The position numbers were made by a program, and so were the translations under genes. The notes under the pieces are model-generated. The model was not told the DNA's origin and made no database searches. It saw only the letters and a list, made by a program, of their open reading frames with translations. Positions 8,400-18,642 of a stretch of 64,000 nt of DNA are shown here, in pieces; positions within the stretch are counted from its first letter, which is position 1, and each line of letters begins with the position of its first letter. The stretch comes from Sphingomonas_Q fennica_A (GTDB taxonomy: Bacteria > Pseudomonadota > Alphaproteobacteria > Sphingomonadales > Sphingomonadaceae): the NCBI GenBank assembly GCA_036946415.1, contig JAQIJD010000004.1:186001-250000 (forward strand), read 5' to 3'.

Positions 8400-9113
8400 A
8401 TGAGCGGGATCGGACGGATCGGGCGCGCGACGGCGCTTGCGGCGGCGCTGGCCGGGCTGCCGGCGCTGGCCGCGCCGACGGCGCCGGTCGCCGGGCAGAT
8501 CGCCGCGATGGAATATCGGATCGGGCCGGGGGACGAATTGTCCGTCCTGCTGCCCACGGCGTCCGAACTGAACCACGACGGGCCGATCGGCCCCGACGGC
8601 CGCTTCACCATGCCCTATGCCGGCGCGCTGCCGCTGGCCGGGCTGACGACCGCGGAGGCCGAGGCGGCCATCGCCCAGGCGCTGCGCGCCAACGCCATCG
8701 TCGCAGAGGCCCGCCCCTCCGTCACCATCCGCCGCTATGGCGCAACGGTGTTCGTGGGCGGCGAGGTGCGCACGCCCGGCGCCGTCACGCTGGCCGGCGG
8801 CATGGATGCGTTGCAGGCGGTGATCGTGGCGGGCGGCATGCTCGATACCGCGCGCACCCGCCGCGTCGTCGTGATCCGTCGCGATGCCGAGGGGCGGCCC
8901 GTCACCACCCCGCTCGATCTCGGCCGCTATTCGCACAAGGGCGGCACCGCCGGCGCCTTCGCGCTCCAGCCGCGCGACATCGTGTTCGTGCCCAAATCCT
9001 CGATCGCCGAGGTCGGCGCGTTCGTGGAGCAATATATCAACCGGGTGGTGCCGTTCAGCCGCTCGCTCAACTACAATCTCGGCAACAACGGCACCGTCGC
9101 CGCCGCCCCATGA
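8400..9113 (+). CDS. Polysaccharide export protein, Wza/BexD family
   Basis: Periplasmic/outer-membrane channel component for exopolysaccharide export. After a signal peptide (RATALAAALAGLPALA) comes the Poly_export domain with YRIGPGDELSVLL, followed by a SLBB-type segment (VFVGGEVRTPGAVTL) and a second partial one. At 237 residues it is short for the family, which often carries extra SLBB repeats. ATG at 8400 is chosen because it opens directly into the signal peptide; frame extensions upstream overlap the divergent promoter. The stop overlaps the next start by 4 bases. No lipobox cysteine is obvious, unlike E. coli Wza. Confidence 0.85.
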   Translation: MSGIGRIGRATALAAALAGLPALAAPTAPVAGQIAAMEYRIGPGDELSVLLPTASELNHDGPIGPDGRFTMPYAGALPLAGLTTAEAEAAIAQALRANAIVAEARPSVTIRRYGATVFVGGEVRTPGAVTLAGGMDALQAVIVAGGMLDTARTRRVVVIRRDAEGRPVTTPLDLGRYSHKGGTAGAFALQPRDIVFVPKSSIAEVGAFVEQYINRVVPFSRSLNYNLGNNGTVAAAP

Positions 9114-10417
9114 TGGCGACGGTTGCGGGCGCGACGCCCCTCCATCCCGGCGAGGCGGAGGCGGCCGCGGCGCTGCCGGGGATGCGGTGGCGCAAGCTGT
9201 TGCCGCTGGGCCTGATGCTGCCCTTCTTCGGCCAGATGTTCGCCTATGTGAAGGATCTGCTGCCGCTGTGGGCGATCAGCAAGGCCTTCCCCCTGCTAAG
9301 CCTGCCCTTCATCCTGTTCCTCGTGCGCGAGGGGCGGCCCTTCGCGGGACGGCAGGTGATGCTGACCTTCGCCTGGCTGGTGCTGGTGCCGAGCTTCATC
9401 GCCATTTCCACCTTCGATCAGAATTTCTTCCGGGGGCTGACGGCGCAGGTCAAGCTGCTGCCGATCCTCTATTTCTTCTCCTTCCTGGGCTTCCTCTGCT
9501 GGCTCCGGCCGTCGCTGTCGGAAATCACCGCCACCTTCCTGTTCTGGGGCGCGCTGGTGTTCGTGGCGATCCTGCTGCTCTGGGCGCTGGCGCCGCAGGA
9601 CTGGTATGGCGAACATTATGTGCTGGGCGAGGCGCCCACGCTCAGCCGCGACGGGCGCGGCAACCGCATCCGCATGCCGATGTTCTTCGGCTCGATCCTC
9701 GCCTTCTACTGCTTCCGCCGCTTCGCCGCGGACAAGCGGCCGATCTGGCTGGTCGCGGTCGGCATCATGATGCTGCTGCTGACCGGCATCGTCCGCCAGC
9801 GTACGATCGTGGTCGGCTGGGCGGCGATCCTCGCGATCAATTCGATCGTGCTCGCCGGGCCGTGGCTGCGCATCGGCGTGGCGGCGCTCACCCCGGCGGC
9901 GCTGTGGGGCCTGTTCCAGGTGCCCTATGTGGCGAGCGTGTTCGACACGACCGAGGCGTCCGGCTTCGACGTGCGCCGCACCAGCACCCAATTGGCGCTG
10001 GAGACGCTGGGCGACGATCCGCTGCGCTGGATCTTCGGGGTCGGCACGTTGAGCCCGCTCGATCCCGGCGCGTTGATGACGTGGTTCAACCACTTCTTCT
10101 TTCTGGCGGACATCACCTGGCTCGGCATCGTCTTCGAATTCGGCATCGTCGGCGCGATCCTGCTGCTGGTCCTGCCGCTGCGCGCACTGGTGCTGGCATG
10201 GGACGTGCGGCGCCGGTTCGACACGCCCTTCCTGGCGGCGGTGCAGGACATATTGCTCTATCTGATCCTCGTCTCCCCGCTCAACCCGATCACGCTGGCG
10301 CCGGGCGAGGTGACGATGCTGCTCGCCTTTCTGGTCTATGTCCGCGCGCTGATCGACCGGGCGGACGAGGATGCGGGCACGGCGGGCCATTCGCCCGCGC
10401 GGCCGATCGCCGCCTGA
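9110..10417 (+). CDS. Multi-pass membrane protein, probable exopolysaccharide polymerase (Wzy/O-antigen ligase-like)
   Basis: A 435-residue protein with about ten hydrophobic segments, a soluble loop in the middle (around ALAPQDWYGEHYVLGE) and a second one carrying DTTEASGFDVRRTS before the last helices. That topology, and its place between the Wza-like exporter and the flippase, points to the polymerase of a Wzx/Wzy pathway. Sequence alone gives no strong family motif, which is normal for Wzy proteins. The ATG at 9110 overlaps the wza stop; a second ATG at 9113 is equally possible. The last codons overlap the GH44 start (TGATG). Confidence 0.65.
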   Translation: MMATVAGATPLHPGEAEAAAALPGMRWRKLLPLGLMLPFFGQMFAYVKDLLPLWAISKAFPLLSLPFILFLVREGRPFAGRQVMLTFAWLVLVPSFIAISTFDQNFFRGLTAQVKLLPILYFFSFLGFLCWLRPSLSEITATFLFWGALVFVAILLLWALAPQDWYGEHYVLGEAPTLSRDGRGNRIRMPMFFGSILAFYCFRRFAADKRPIWLVAVGIMMLLLTGIVRQRTIVVGWAAILAINSIVLAGPWLRIGVAALTPAALWGLFQVPYVASVFDTTEASGFDVRRTSTQLALETLGDDPLRWIFGVGTLSPLDPGALMTWFNHFFFLADITWLGIVFEFGIVGAILLLVLPLRALVLAWDVRRRFDTPFLAAVQDILLYLILVSPLNPITLAPGEVTMLLAFLVYVRALIDRADEDAGTAGHSPARPIAA

Positions 10418-12066
10418 TGGCCTTCCGTCCGCTCGCCTTGCTGCCGCTGCTCGCCGCCGCCTGTGCGCCGTCGCAATCGGGCGCCTCGGCCGAGCCGCCC
10501 GCGGCGGCGGCCGCGGTCGATCCCTATGCGATCACCGTCGATGCCGCGGCCGGGCGGCGCGCGATCGATCCGATGATCTACGGCGTCAACGGCGCCTCGA
10601 CCGAGACGCTCGAGCAACTGAACCTGCCGCTCAACCGGTCGGGCGGGAACAGCGTGTCGATGTACAATTGGCGGCTCGATGCGCGCGCCGCCGGCAGCAG
10701 CTGGTTTTTCGAGAGCCTGAAGACCGATTCCAGCCCGTGGCAACGCTACGGCAGCGATTTCGTGGGGCTGACGAAAGCGGCCGGCGCGCAGCCGATGCTG
10801 TCGGTGCCGATGATGGACTGGCAGGCGAAGCTCGCGCCCGATGGCGATCGGCTCGCGGGCTATTCGATCGCCAGATACGGCCTCCAGCAGGAGACGGACA
10901 CCGCCGGCATGGCCGAAGCGGGCAACGGCATAGCGCTGGACGGGCGGCCGATCGACAACGACCCCACCGACGCCGCCATCCCCGCCACCCTCGCCGACCG
11001 GCAGGCCTGGGTGCGATCGATCGTCGATCGCTGGGGCAAGGCCTCCGCCGGCGGCGTCCGCTACTGGCTGATGGATAATGAGATCAGCCGCTGGCACGAC
11101 ATCCACCGTTCGGTGCAGAAGGAGGGCGTGCGCGCCGCCGAGGTCGAGCGCCGGGTGCGGCAATATGCGGCGATGGTGAAGGCGGTCGATCCCGGCGCGC
11201 GGATCGTCGCGCCCGAGGAGTGGGGCTGGCTCGGCTATCACGAAAGCGGGTTCGATCAGCAGCAGGGCGAATTGAAGCGCGATGCCCGCCCCGATCGCGA
11301 TCAGGTGCAGAAGGGCATGGCCTATGTGCCGTGGCTGCTCAGCCGCTGGAAGGCGGCGGGCCGGCCGATCGACGTGTTCAGCCTCCATTATTACCCGCAG
11401 GGCGGCGAATATGAACATGCCGACGACGTGTCGCCGGCGATGCAGCGGCTGCGCAACCGATCGACCCGCTCGCTGTGGGATCCCGCCTACAAGGATCCGA
11501 CATGGATCGCGGACGTCGTCCGCCTGATCCCGCGGATGCGCGAATGGGCAGATACCTATTACTGGCCCGGCACGCCGATCGCGCTCACCGAATATAGCTG
11601 GGGCGCGGACAAGCATATGAACGGCGCCACCGCCCAGGCCGACATCCTCGGCATCTTCGGGCGCGAGGGGCTGGACATGGCGGCGCGCTGGATCGCCCCC
11701 GAACCGGGCACGCCGGTGTGGGAGGCCTTCCGCCTCTACCGCAATTACGATGGCCGCAAGTCCACCTTCGGGGAGACGAGCGTTGCCGCCGCCGCCCCCG
11801 ATCCCGATCGCGTCGCCGCCTTCGCCGCACTCCGCAAGAAGGACGGCGCATTGACGTTGATGGTGGTCAACAAGCAGATCGATGCGCCGGCCCCGCTGTC
11901 GTTCGCCATCCGCAATTATGCGGGCGCGGGCCGGGTCGAGGCGGTGCGGCTGGCGGGCGGGCGGATCGCGCCGCTGCCGGCCGCCGCTTATGCCGGCGGC
12001 CGGCTGAAAGCGACGCTCCCGGCGCAGAGCGTGACCCTGTTCGTGCTGCACGGCGCCGGGCGGTGA
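10417..12066 (+). CDS. Glycoside hydrolase family 44, exported
   Basis: A 549-residue beta-glucan-active hydrolase (family members cut cellulose, xyloglucan or mannan internally). The N-terminus looks like a lipoprotein signal (ALLPLLAAACAPS). GH44 landmarks are visible: NRSGGNSVSMYNWRLDA, the acid/base glutamate in WLMDNEISRW (Glu222) and the probable nucleophile in LTEYSWG (Glu392). It starts on the stop of the polymerase gene (TGATG) and its stop overlaps the flippase start (GTGA), so it belongs to the exopolysaccharide operon. Its likely job is trimming or releasing the polymer made by this locus. No carbohydrate-binding module is visible. Confidence 0.85.
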   Translation: MAFRPLALLPLLAAACAPSQSGASAEPPAAAAAVDPYAITVDAAAGRRAIDPMIYGVNGASTETLEQLNLPLNRSGGNSVSMYNWRLDARAAGSSWFFESLKTDSSPWQRYGSDFVGLTKAAGAQPMLSVPMMDWQAKLAPDGDRLAGYSIARYGLQQETDTAGMAEAGNGIALDGRPIDNDPTDAAIPATLADRQAWVRSIVDRWGKASAGGVRYWLMDNEISRWHDIHRSVQKEGVRAAEVERRVRQYAAMVKAVDPGARIVAPEEWGWLGYHESGFDQQQGELKRDARPDRDQVQKGMAYVPWLLSRWKAAGRPIDVFSLHYYPQGGEYEHADDVSPAMQRLRNRSTRSLWDPAYKDPTWIADVVRLIPRMREWADTYYWPGTPIALTEYSWGADKHMNGATAQADILGIFGREGLDMAARWIAPEPGTPVWEAFRLYRNYDGRKSTFGETSVAAAAPDPDRVAAFAALRKKDGALTLMVVNKQIDAPAPLSFAIRNYAGAGRVEAVRLAGGRIAPLPAAAYAGGRLKATLPAQSVTLFVLHGAGR

Positions 12067-13409
12067 GCGCCTTCCGCCGCCTGCGCGACGGCTTCGTCGG
12101 CCGGTCGCTCGCCGGCACCAGCATCCGCCTGATCGACGTGCCCAGCCGCTACGGCTTCCACCTGATCGTCGCGGTCGGCCTCGGCGTGGTCGAGGCGGGC
12201 AGCTTCTACATCGTATTCAGCGCGATGATGCTGCTGGCGGGCCTGGGCCGGCTCGGCATCGACCGGTCGCTGACCCGCGTCGTCGCGCGCGCTTTGGCGC
12301 AGGACCGGCCGGGCGCCGCGCGCGCCGCGATCGGCCGCGCCTTCCGCATCGCCGGCGCCATGTCCGCCGTCACCATCGTGGCGATGGCGGCCGGCGCGGG
12401 GCCGGTGGCGGTGCATCTGCTCAAGAAGCCCGATCTCGCCTGGCCGCTCGCCGTCAGCAGCGTGACGATCCTGCCGCTGACGATCGGCATCGTCGCCGCC
12501 GGCGCGCTCTCCGGCCTCAACCGCATCCTGCTCAGCCAGATGATCTACACCTGGCTGTGGCCGGCGATCTTCTGCGTGCCGGCGCTGTTCCTGCCGATCG
12601 ATCTCCTCTCCGCGATCCTGCTGGTAGCGGCGAGCGTGACGGTGAGCGCCGCCATCGGCATCGTCCTCACGCTCCGCCATCTGCCGCCCGCCGCGCCGGG
12701 CGAGCCGCCCGCCGAACCCGAGACGCTGGTCGCGACCGGCCTGTCGCTCTTCACGTCGGAGATGATCCAGCTTCTCCTTTCCTACGCGCCCGCCTTCGTG
12801 CTCGGCATCCTGTCCACCGATGCCGCGGTCGGCCGCTATGCGCTGGCGTGGCGGATGGCGCTGGGCGTCAACCTGCTGGTGGCGACGATCGGCTTCTTCG
12901 CCGCGCCGCGCTTCGCCGCTTTCTATGCGCGCGGCGACATGGACGGCCTTCGCAAGATGGCGGCGCAGTCGATCGCCATGTCGGCGGCGCTGTCGGTGGT
13001 GCCGACGCTGATCGCGCTCGTCGTGGCGGTGCCGCTGCTCGATCTGTTCGGGCCGGGCTATGCCGAAGCGGCGACGACGCTGCGTATCCTGCTGATCGGC
13101 CAGATGTTCGCCATCGCCGCAACCGCCACCACTGAATTGCTGGGGATGACGGGGTTCGCCCACACCCTCCGCCACGTCAATCTGCTGTCGCTGCTGGTCC
13201 TGGGGGTGGGCCTCGCCGCGCTGTCGCCGCCATTCGGCAGTGAGGGCGCGGCGATGGCGACCGCGCTGACGATCGCGGTCAATGGCATCGCCACCACCGT
13301 CGGCGTCCGCCGCAACCTCGGCTTCTGGCCGCAGGCGGCGCTGGTCGATCAGGTGGCGGCGTTCATCCGCCGCCGCGCCCAATCGGCCGCACCTGCCAAT
13401 CCCTCCTGA
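12063..13409 (+). CDS. Polysaccharide flippase (Wzx/MATE-like), 448 aa
   Basis: An inner-membrane lipid-linked oligosaccharide flippase with about twelve hydrophobic segments. The N-terminus RLIDVPSRYGFHLIVAVGLG and the central LFTSEMIQLLLSYAPAFVLG resemble the polysaccharide biosynthesis protein family. The GTG start at 12063 shares four bases with the GH44 stop. The 3' end overlaps the convergent epimerase gene by about 60 bases. It probably passes repeat units to the polymerase encoded two genes upstream. Confidence 0.82.
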   Translation: MSAFRRLRDGFVGRSLAGTSIRLIDVPSRYGFHLIVAVGLGVVEAGSFYIVFSAMMLLAGLGRLGIDRSLTRVVARALAQDRPGAARAAIGRAFRIAGAMSAVTIVAMAAGAGPVAVHLLKKPDLAWPLAVSSVTILPLTIGIVAAGALSGLNRILLSQMIYTWLWPAIFCVPALFLPIDLLSAILLVAASVTVSAAIGIVLTLRHLPPAAPGEPPAEPETLVATGLSLFTSEMIQLLLSYAPAFVLGILSTDAAVGRYALAWRMALGVNLLVATIGFFAAPRFAAFYARGDMDGLRKMAAQSIAMSAALSVVPTLIALVVAVPLLDLFGPGYAEAATTLRILLIGQMFAIAATATTELLGMTGFAHTLRHVNLLSLLVLGVGLAALSPPFGSEGAAMATALTIAVNGIATTVGVRRNLGFWPQAALVDQVAAFIRRRAQSAAPANPS

Positions 13410-14291
13410 AGCGGCGTCCAGCGCACCTCCAGTTCCGCCTCGGCGCGGTCGGGCACCAGCCGGATATCCTGCCGGAACAGCCGGGCGAGTGAGGGCGGGA
13501 TCGGCGGCGGCACCGCCTCCGCCCGACCCGCCTTGCCGGCGATTATTTCGGCGACCTTGAGCGGCGGGCCGAGCAGCTTCGTCTCGATCTTCAGCCGCCG
13601 CCCGCCGATCCGCCGCACCGGCACGGCCCCCAGTGCCTTACCGAAGGCGACCAGATAGGCGTTCCAGTCGGGCGCATCGGCCATGGCGAGATTGTAGGCG
13701 CGGGGTCCGCCGCCCGGCAGGCGCAGCCCCGCCAGCACCGCCGCTACGACATCGTCGATGTTGACGAGATTGCTGCAAACCGTCGCCGTTCGCCCCCAGA
13801 TCGCCCAGCCGGCCCGCCGCCAGCAGCCGCGCCGGCCGCCATGTCCATTGCGCGCTGCCGGGGCCGTAGATGCAGCCCGGCCGCAGGATCACCGCGTCAT
13901 GGCCGGCGGCGGCCTCCTCCGCCGCGATCTTAGCATCGCCATAGGCGCCGTGTCCGCGCGCGAACGGCCGGTCCTCGGTCACGTCACCGGTGGCGTCGCC
14001 ATAGACCGCCATCGAACTCAGGTGGACGACGCGTCGCCCGCCCGCCGCCGCGAACAGCGCCGCCGCCCCCTGCCCGATCGCCTCGGCGCTGCCCGCCACG
14101 CAATTGACCACCGCATCGACGCCGTCGAGCGCGCGCGCCAGATCGTCCGCCTTCAGCGTATCGACCACCAATGCCCCCGGCGCCGGCCGCCGCTGCCCGC
14201 GCACCGGATCGGCCCAGTCCGCCGCCGCCAGCGCTTGCGAGACCCGCGCGCCGACGAAGCCGCCCGCCCCCAGCACCAGCACGCGCATCAT
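13349..14291 (-). CDS. NAD-dependent epimerase/dehydratase, frameshifted
   Basis: A sugar-nucleotide epimerase or reductase of the extended SDR family: LVLGAGGFVGARV at the N-terminus, VVHLSSMAVYGD, and ILRPGCIYGPG later. The frame breaks near 13777-13779: upstream it reads through NGDG, and the conserved continuation CSNLVNIDDVVAAVLAG is found in the next frame. Dropping one T of a TTT run (coding strand) joins both halves into a complete protein of about 313 residues. The start ATG at 14291 overlaps the GMC stop (ATGA). It is either a recent pseudogene or, more likely given four similar cases in this window, a base-call error. The end overlaps the convergent flippase gene. Confidence 0.75.
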
Positions 14292-15923
14292 GCGGCCAGC
14301 TTTGCGGCGAGGCGCAGGCCGAGCGCGATCGCGGTCAACGTCGGATTGGCCTGGCTGGAGGTGGGGGAACACCGCCGCCCCGGCGAGGTGAAGGTTCGCG
14401 ATGCCATGGACGCGGCATTCGGCATCGACCACGCTCGTCGCCGGATCGGTGCCCATGCGCGCGGTGCCGATATGGTGGCCGCCATAGGCGCCGTAGCGCG
14501 TCATCTCCATCTCCACCGCCCCTTCGTCATAGTCCAACGATCCGCCCGCCGCGCGCAGGTCCGCCGCCAGCAGCCCCAGAGCGGTGCGGACGGTGCGGAT
14601 GTCGCCGGCGGTATAGCGCCAGTCGATCAGCAGCCGCGGCATGCCCAGCGCATCGCGCGCGTCGGTCAGCGTCAGCCGGCTCGCCCGGTTGGGTTCCTGC
14701 TCGGCATGGACGTCCAGGCTGTAGCGCCGGTCCTTCGGGGCGACGATGATCGAGGGGAATTTGCGGTCCGCCAGCCGCCGCTCGACCAGCATCTGGCGGA
14801 GGAAGCGGGCGAGATCGGGCAGCCCGGTCGCGACATTGGCGATATGGGAGAGGAGCCCGCGCGCCCCTGCCGGATCGGCATCCTCCAGCCGCTTGCGGTA
14901 ATGCGCCGGGATGGCGGCGCGGCCAAGATAGAGCGCGGACAGCGCGGCGCTGCCGTGGCGCGCGTCGCTGATCCGCGGATGGTGCAGCCGCGCCACGACA
15001 TTGCCGATGCGGTGGCGGCGCTGGGCGTCGGCGGTCAGCGCCAGCCGGCGGCGGCAATAGGTGCCGTCCTCGGCCACGTCATAGCCGTGGTGGACCGCGC
15101 CGGGGGCGGTGACGGTGCCGATCGTGCCGGCGACATGGCACATGTAATAGCGGCCGAGCACGTCGCGGCCGTTGCCCACGCCCGCCGGCATCACGTCGCG
15201 GCTGGCGAGCAGCAGGCGGGTCGTCTCCAGCCCGCCCATCGCCAGCACCACCTGCCGCGCCTCGACCCGATGGCGCACGCCGCCGATCGTCGCCACGTCC
15301 AGCGCGGTGACGGCGGTGCCGGCTTCGTTGAGCCGGACGGCGGTGACGTTGGCGCCCAGCAGCATTGTCACCCGCGCCGCCGCCGCCAGCCGGTGCCGGT
15401 AGCGGCGGCCGAAGTCGGTCGGGCAGCTGAACCGTTCGAGCCGGTCGTCCGTGAAATGCGGGCCGGCGAAGCCCGCGATCATCGGCGCGATCGGGCGGTG
15501 GAAGGCGGCGTCCGTCGTATAGGCGAACTCCCCCGCCTCGGCCCAGCGGTTGGCGGCGGGGTAGAAGGGGGCGACGGCGTCCGGGCCGATCGGCCAGCCG
15601 CTGTCGGGAATCCAGCCGCGCGCCTCGAAATCGATCGGGTCTAGCGGCATGCAGCGGCCGCCCCACAGCGTCGTCGATCCGCCCAGCCGGCGCGCGCGAT
15701 ATTCCTCCGGCAGGCTGTGCAGCCGCGGATCGGCGACGGCGCCGCGATAGAGATCGTCGGTGGCGGGATCGGGCGCTTCGCCGCCCGCCTCCAGCAGCAG
15801 CACCGATCGCCCCGCCGCCGCCAGTTCCAGCGCCATCGGGATGCCGACCGCGCCGGCCCCGACGATGCAGATGTCGGCGGCGATCGGCGCGCCCGCCGAC
15901 CGATCGGCAAGCGCGCCGATCAC
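14288..15923 (-). CDS. GMC-type oxidoreductase in exopolysaccharide operon, frameshifted
   Basis: FAD-dependent alcohol oxidoreductase. The N-terminus has the dinucleotide fold ICIVGAGAVGIPMALELA, then LGGSTTLWGGRC, and near the end GGHHIGTARMGTDP, where the histidines are the usual GMC active-site residues. Near 14363-14367 a run of five G (plus strand) shifts the frame: the protein breaks after GAAVFP and its conserved end TSSQANPTLTAIALGLRLAA continues in the next frame. Removing one base restores the normal end, whose stop overlaps the epimerase start. The GTG start at 15923 overlaps the glycosyltransferase stop (GTGA). The likely substrate is a sugar or sugar intermediate of the locus, by context only. 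Confidence 0.75.
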
Positions 15924-17269
15924 GCCGTCGGCACGCGATCGAGCGGCATGCCGAACGACGGCTTGTCGGCGCCGCCGCCGGCCAGCACCCAGCGGTAGAT
16001 CGCCAACACCATCCGCGCCTTGGCATCCCAGGTGAACAGCGCCCACGCCTTCTGCCGGCCGCGCTCGGACAGCGGGGCGAGCCGCGCCGGCTCCTCGGCG
16101 ATCCCCGCCAGCACCGCGCGCAGCCGCGCCACCAGCCCGGCCCGGTCGGACAGCGGCAGCAGGAAGCCGCAATCGCTGCCGACATATTCGGGCGGGCCGC
16201 CATAATCGACGACGATCGGCACCACCCCCATCGCCATCGCCTCCATCACGACGGCGCCGCCGAACTCGCGCACCGCCGGCGCGCACAATATGTCCGCCGC
16301 CGCCAGCTTCGCCTGCACCGCGCGGTGATCGACATCGCCTGCCAGCGTCACCGCCTGCCCCAGCCCGAGGTCCGCGATCTGCGCCGCCAGCGCATCCTGC
16401 ATCGGCCCGGTGCCGACGATTTCGAGCGTCATCCGTCCGTCCGCCAGCAGCGAGGCGGCCGCCTCGATCACCATATCGGCGCCCTTGTAGGGGACGAGCC
16501 GGCCAAGGTAGATCGCCCGCACTGGCCGGCCCGGCGGGGTGCGGCCCGCGCCCGCATCGGCCGGGAAGCGCGCCGGATCGATGCCGTTCTCGGGGATGTA
16601 GACCGCGCGATCCCGGTCCGCGACGGGCATCCGCCGCATCAGATCGCGCGACCCGATGAGGATTGCCGCCGCCGTCCGCCGCATCGCCCGCTGATCGGGC
16701 AGCAGCCGCGCCAGCCCGCGCAACGGCGCCAGCCATTCGCCCTCGGCCTTGCGCAAGCCGGCGAAGGCCGCCGGCCAGGCGAGCCCGCCGTTGAGCGGCC
16801 CGACGACGAACGGCACGCCGGTGCGCGCCAGCCGCGTCGCGATCGGGCTGGGCAGCGCCGGGGTGACGGGGGTGATGCGGTGGACGACGTCATAGTCGCC
16901 GGCGCGGATGGCCTTGCCGAAACGCCGCCACACGCGCCGTTCGAACTGGCGATAGGCGGGCAGCGTCAGCGCCTGCCACACCGTCCAGCCGCGTTCGGAA
17001 TCGGTGCCGAACAGGAAGCGGTGGATGCGATCCCGCCAGCCCGTCAGCCAGGCGATGTCGATCGCGGTGAAGTCGCGCTCCTCGCGCAGCCCCGCACGCA
17101 CAAGCGCCGGCGCATTGGCCGTCGCGGTGACGAGATGGACGTCGGCATGATTGGCCAGCGCCTGGGTCAGCGCATGGCCGATCAGCGCCGCCTGCCGCCC
17201 CTCGGGATCGCAGAAGGCGGCCAGCACCAGCACCCGCAGGCGCCGCGGCGGCGGTTCGTCCGCGCTCAT
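15920..17269 (-). CDS. Glycosyltransferase family 4
   Basis: A 449-residue GT-B glycosyltransferase. N-terminal domain starts RVLVLAAFCDPEGRQA; the C-terminal Glycos_transf_1 domain contains AIYLGRLVPYKGADMVIEA, LEIVGTGP and the retaining-GT E-x7-E-like motif in FGGAVVMEAMAMGVVPIV. No signal or membrane segment, so it acts on the cytoplasmic face. It is the second gene of a minus-strand operon with 4-base overlaps on both sides (VanZ before, GMC after). It should add one sugar to the repeat unit; which sugar cannot be told. Confidence 0.88.
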   Translation of the reverse strand: MSADEPPPRRLRVLVLAAFCDPEGRQAALIGHALTQALANHADVHLVTATANAPALVRAGLREERDFTAIDIAWLTGWRDRIHRFLFGTDSERGWTVWQALTLPAYRQFERRVWRRFGKAIRAGDYDVVHRITPVTPALPSPIATRLARTGVPFVVGPLNGGLAWPAAFAGLRKAEGEWLAPLRGLARLLPDQRAMRRTAAAILIGSRDLMRRMPVADRDRAVYIPENGIDPARFPADAGAGRTPPGRPVRAIYLGRLVPYKGADMVIEAAASLLADGRMTLEIVGTGPMQDALAAQIADLGLGQAVTLAGDVDHRAVQAKLAAADILCAPAVREFGGAVVMEAMAMGVVPIVVDYGGPPEYVGSDCGFLLPLSDRAGLVARLRAVLAGIAEEPARLAPLSERGRQKAWALFTWDAKARMVLAIYRWVLAGGGADKPSFGMPLDRVPTA

Positions 17270-17610
17270 CGGCGCTGTCGCCGGCGGCGGGCCATCGCCA
17301 CGAGGGCCAGCGTGACGGCGATCGCGAACGTGTCGGCCAACCAGTCGCGAATGTCGCAATCGCGGCCGACAGCGGGAATCGACTGGACCAGTTCGATCAT
17401 CGCCCCCAGGAAGGACAGCCGCTCGCCGATGCGCAGCAGCGGCGTCTGCGGATAGGCCATGGCGCAGGCGAGGGCGAGGACGGCGAAGGCGCCCATGTGC
17501 TGCGCCTTGTCCCAGATGCCGTCCAGCATGTGCGGCGGATGCGGCATCGCCGCCAGCGCGACCGCGACGGCGAGGCCGAGCCAGAACAGGATTCGCAAGG
17601 GCAGGTTCAC
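17266..17610 (-). CDS. VanZ-like small membrane protein
   Basis: A 114-residue inner-membrane protein with about four hydrophobic helices and the VanZ-like stretch DKAQHMGAFAVLALA, followed by ELVQSIPAVGRDCDIRDWLADTFA. It opens the operon that continues with the GT4, GMC and epimerase genes; its stop overlaps the GT4 start. A GTG at 17610 is preferred because GGGAG lies five bases upstream; an ATG at 17661 would add 17 residues. VanZ-like proteins are common in exopolysaccharide loci, without a defined role. Confidence 0.72.
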   Translation of the reverse strand: MNLPLRILFWLGLAVAVALAAMPHPPHMLDGIWDKAQHMGAFAVLALACAMAYPQTPLLRIGERLSFLGAMIELVQSIPAVGRDCDIRDWLADTFAIAVTLALVAMARRRRQRR

Positions 17611-17709
17611 GGTCACTCCCAAGCGGCGTGCGGCACCGCCCGAACATGGCAGATGCCGCACGATCCTAGCGGATGGCGGATGAAAGAGGCGTTACGCCCC
17701 CCGACCCGC

Positions 17710-18638
<929 letters not shown>

Positions 18639-18642
<4 letters not shown>

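Noticed and set aside
6308..17610. Sphingan (gellan/welan-type) gene cluster
   Set aside because: The visible set has one GT4, a GH44 and a GMC enzyme and lacks the rhamnose genes, several glycosyltransferases and lyase I expect from sphingan clusters.
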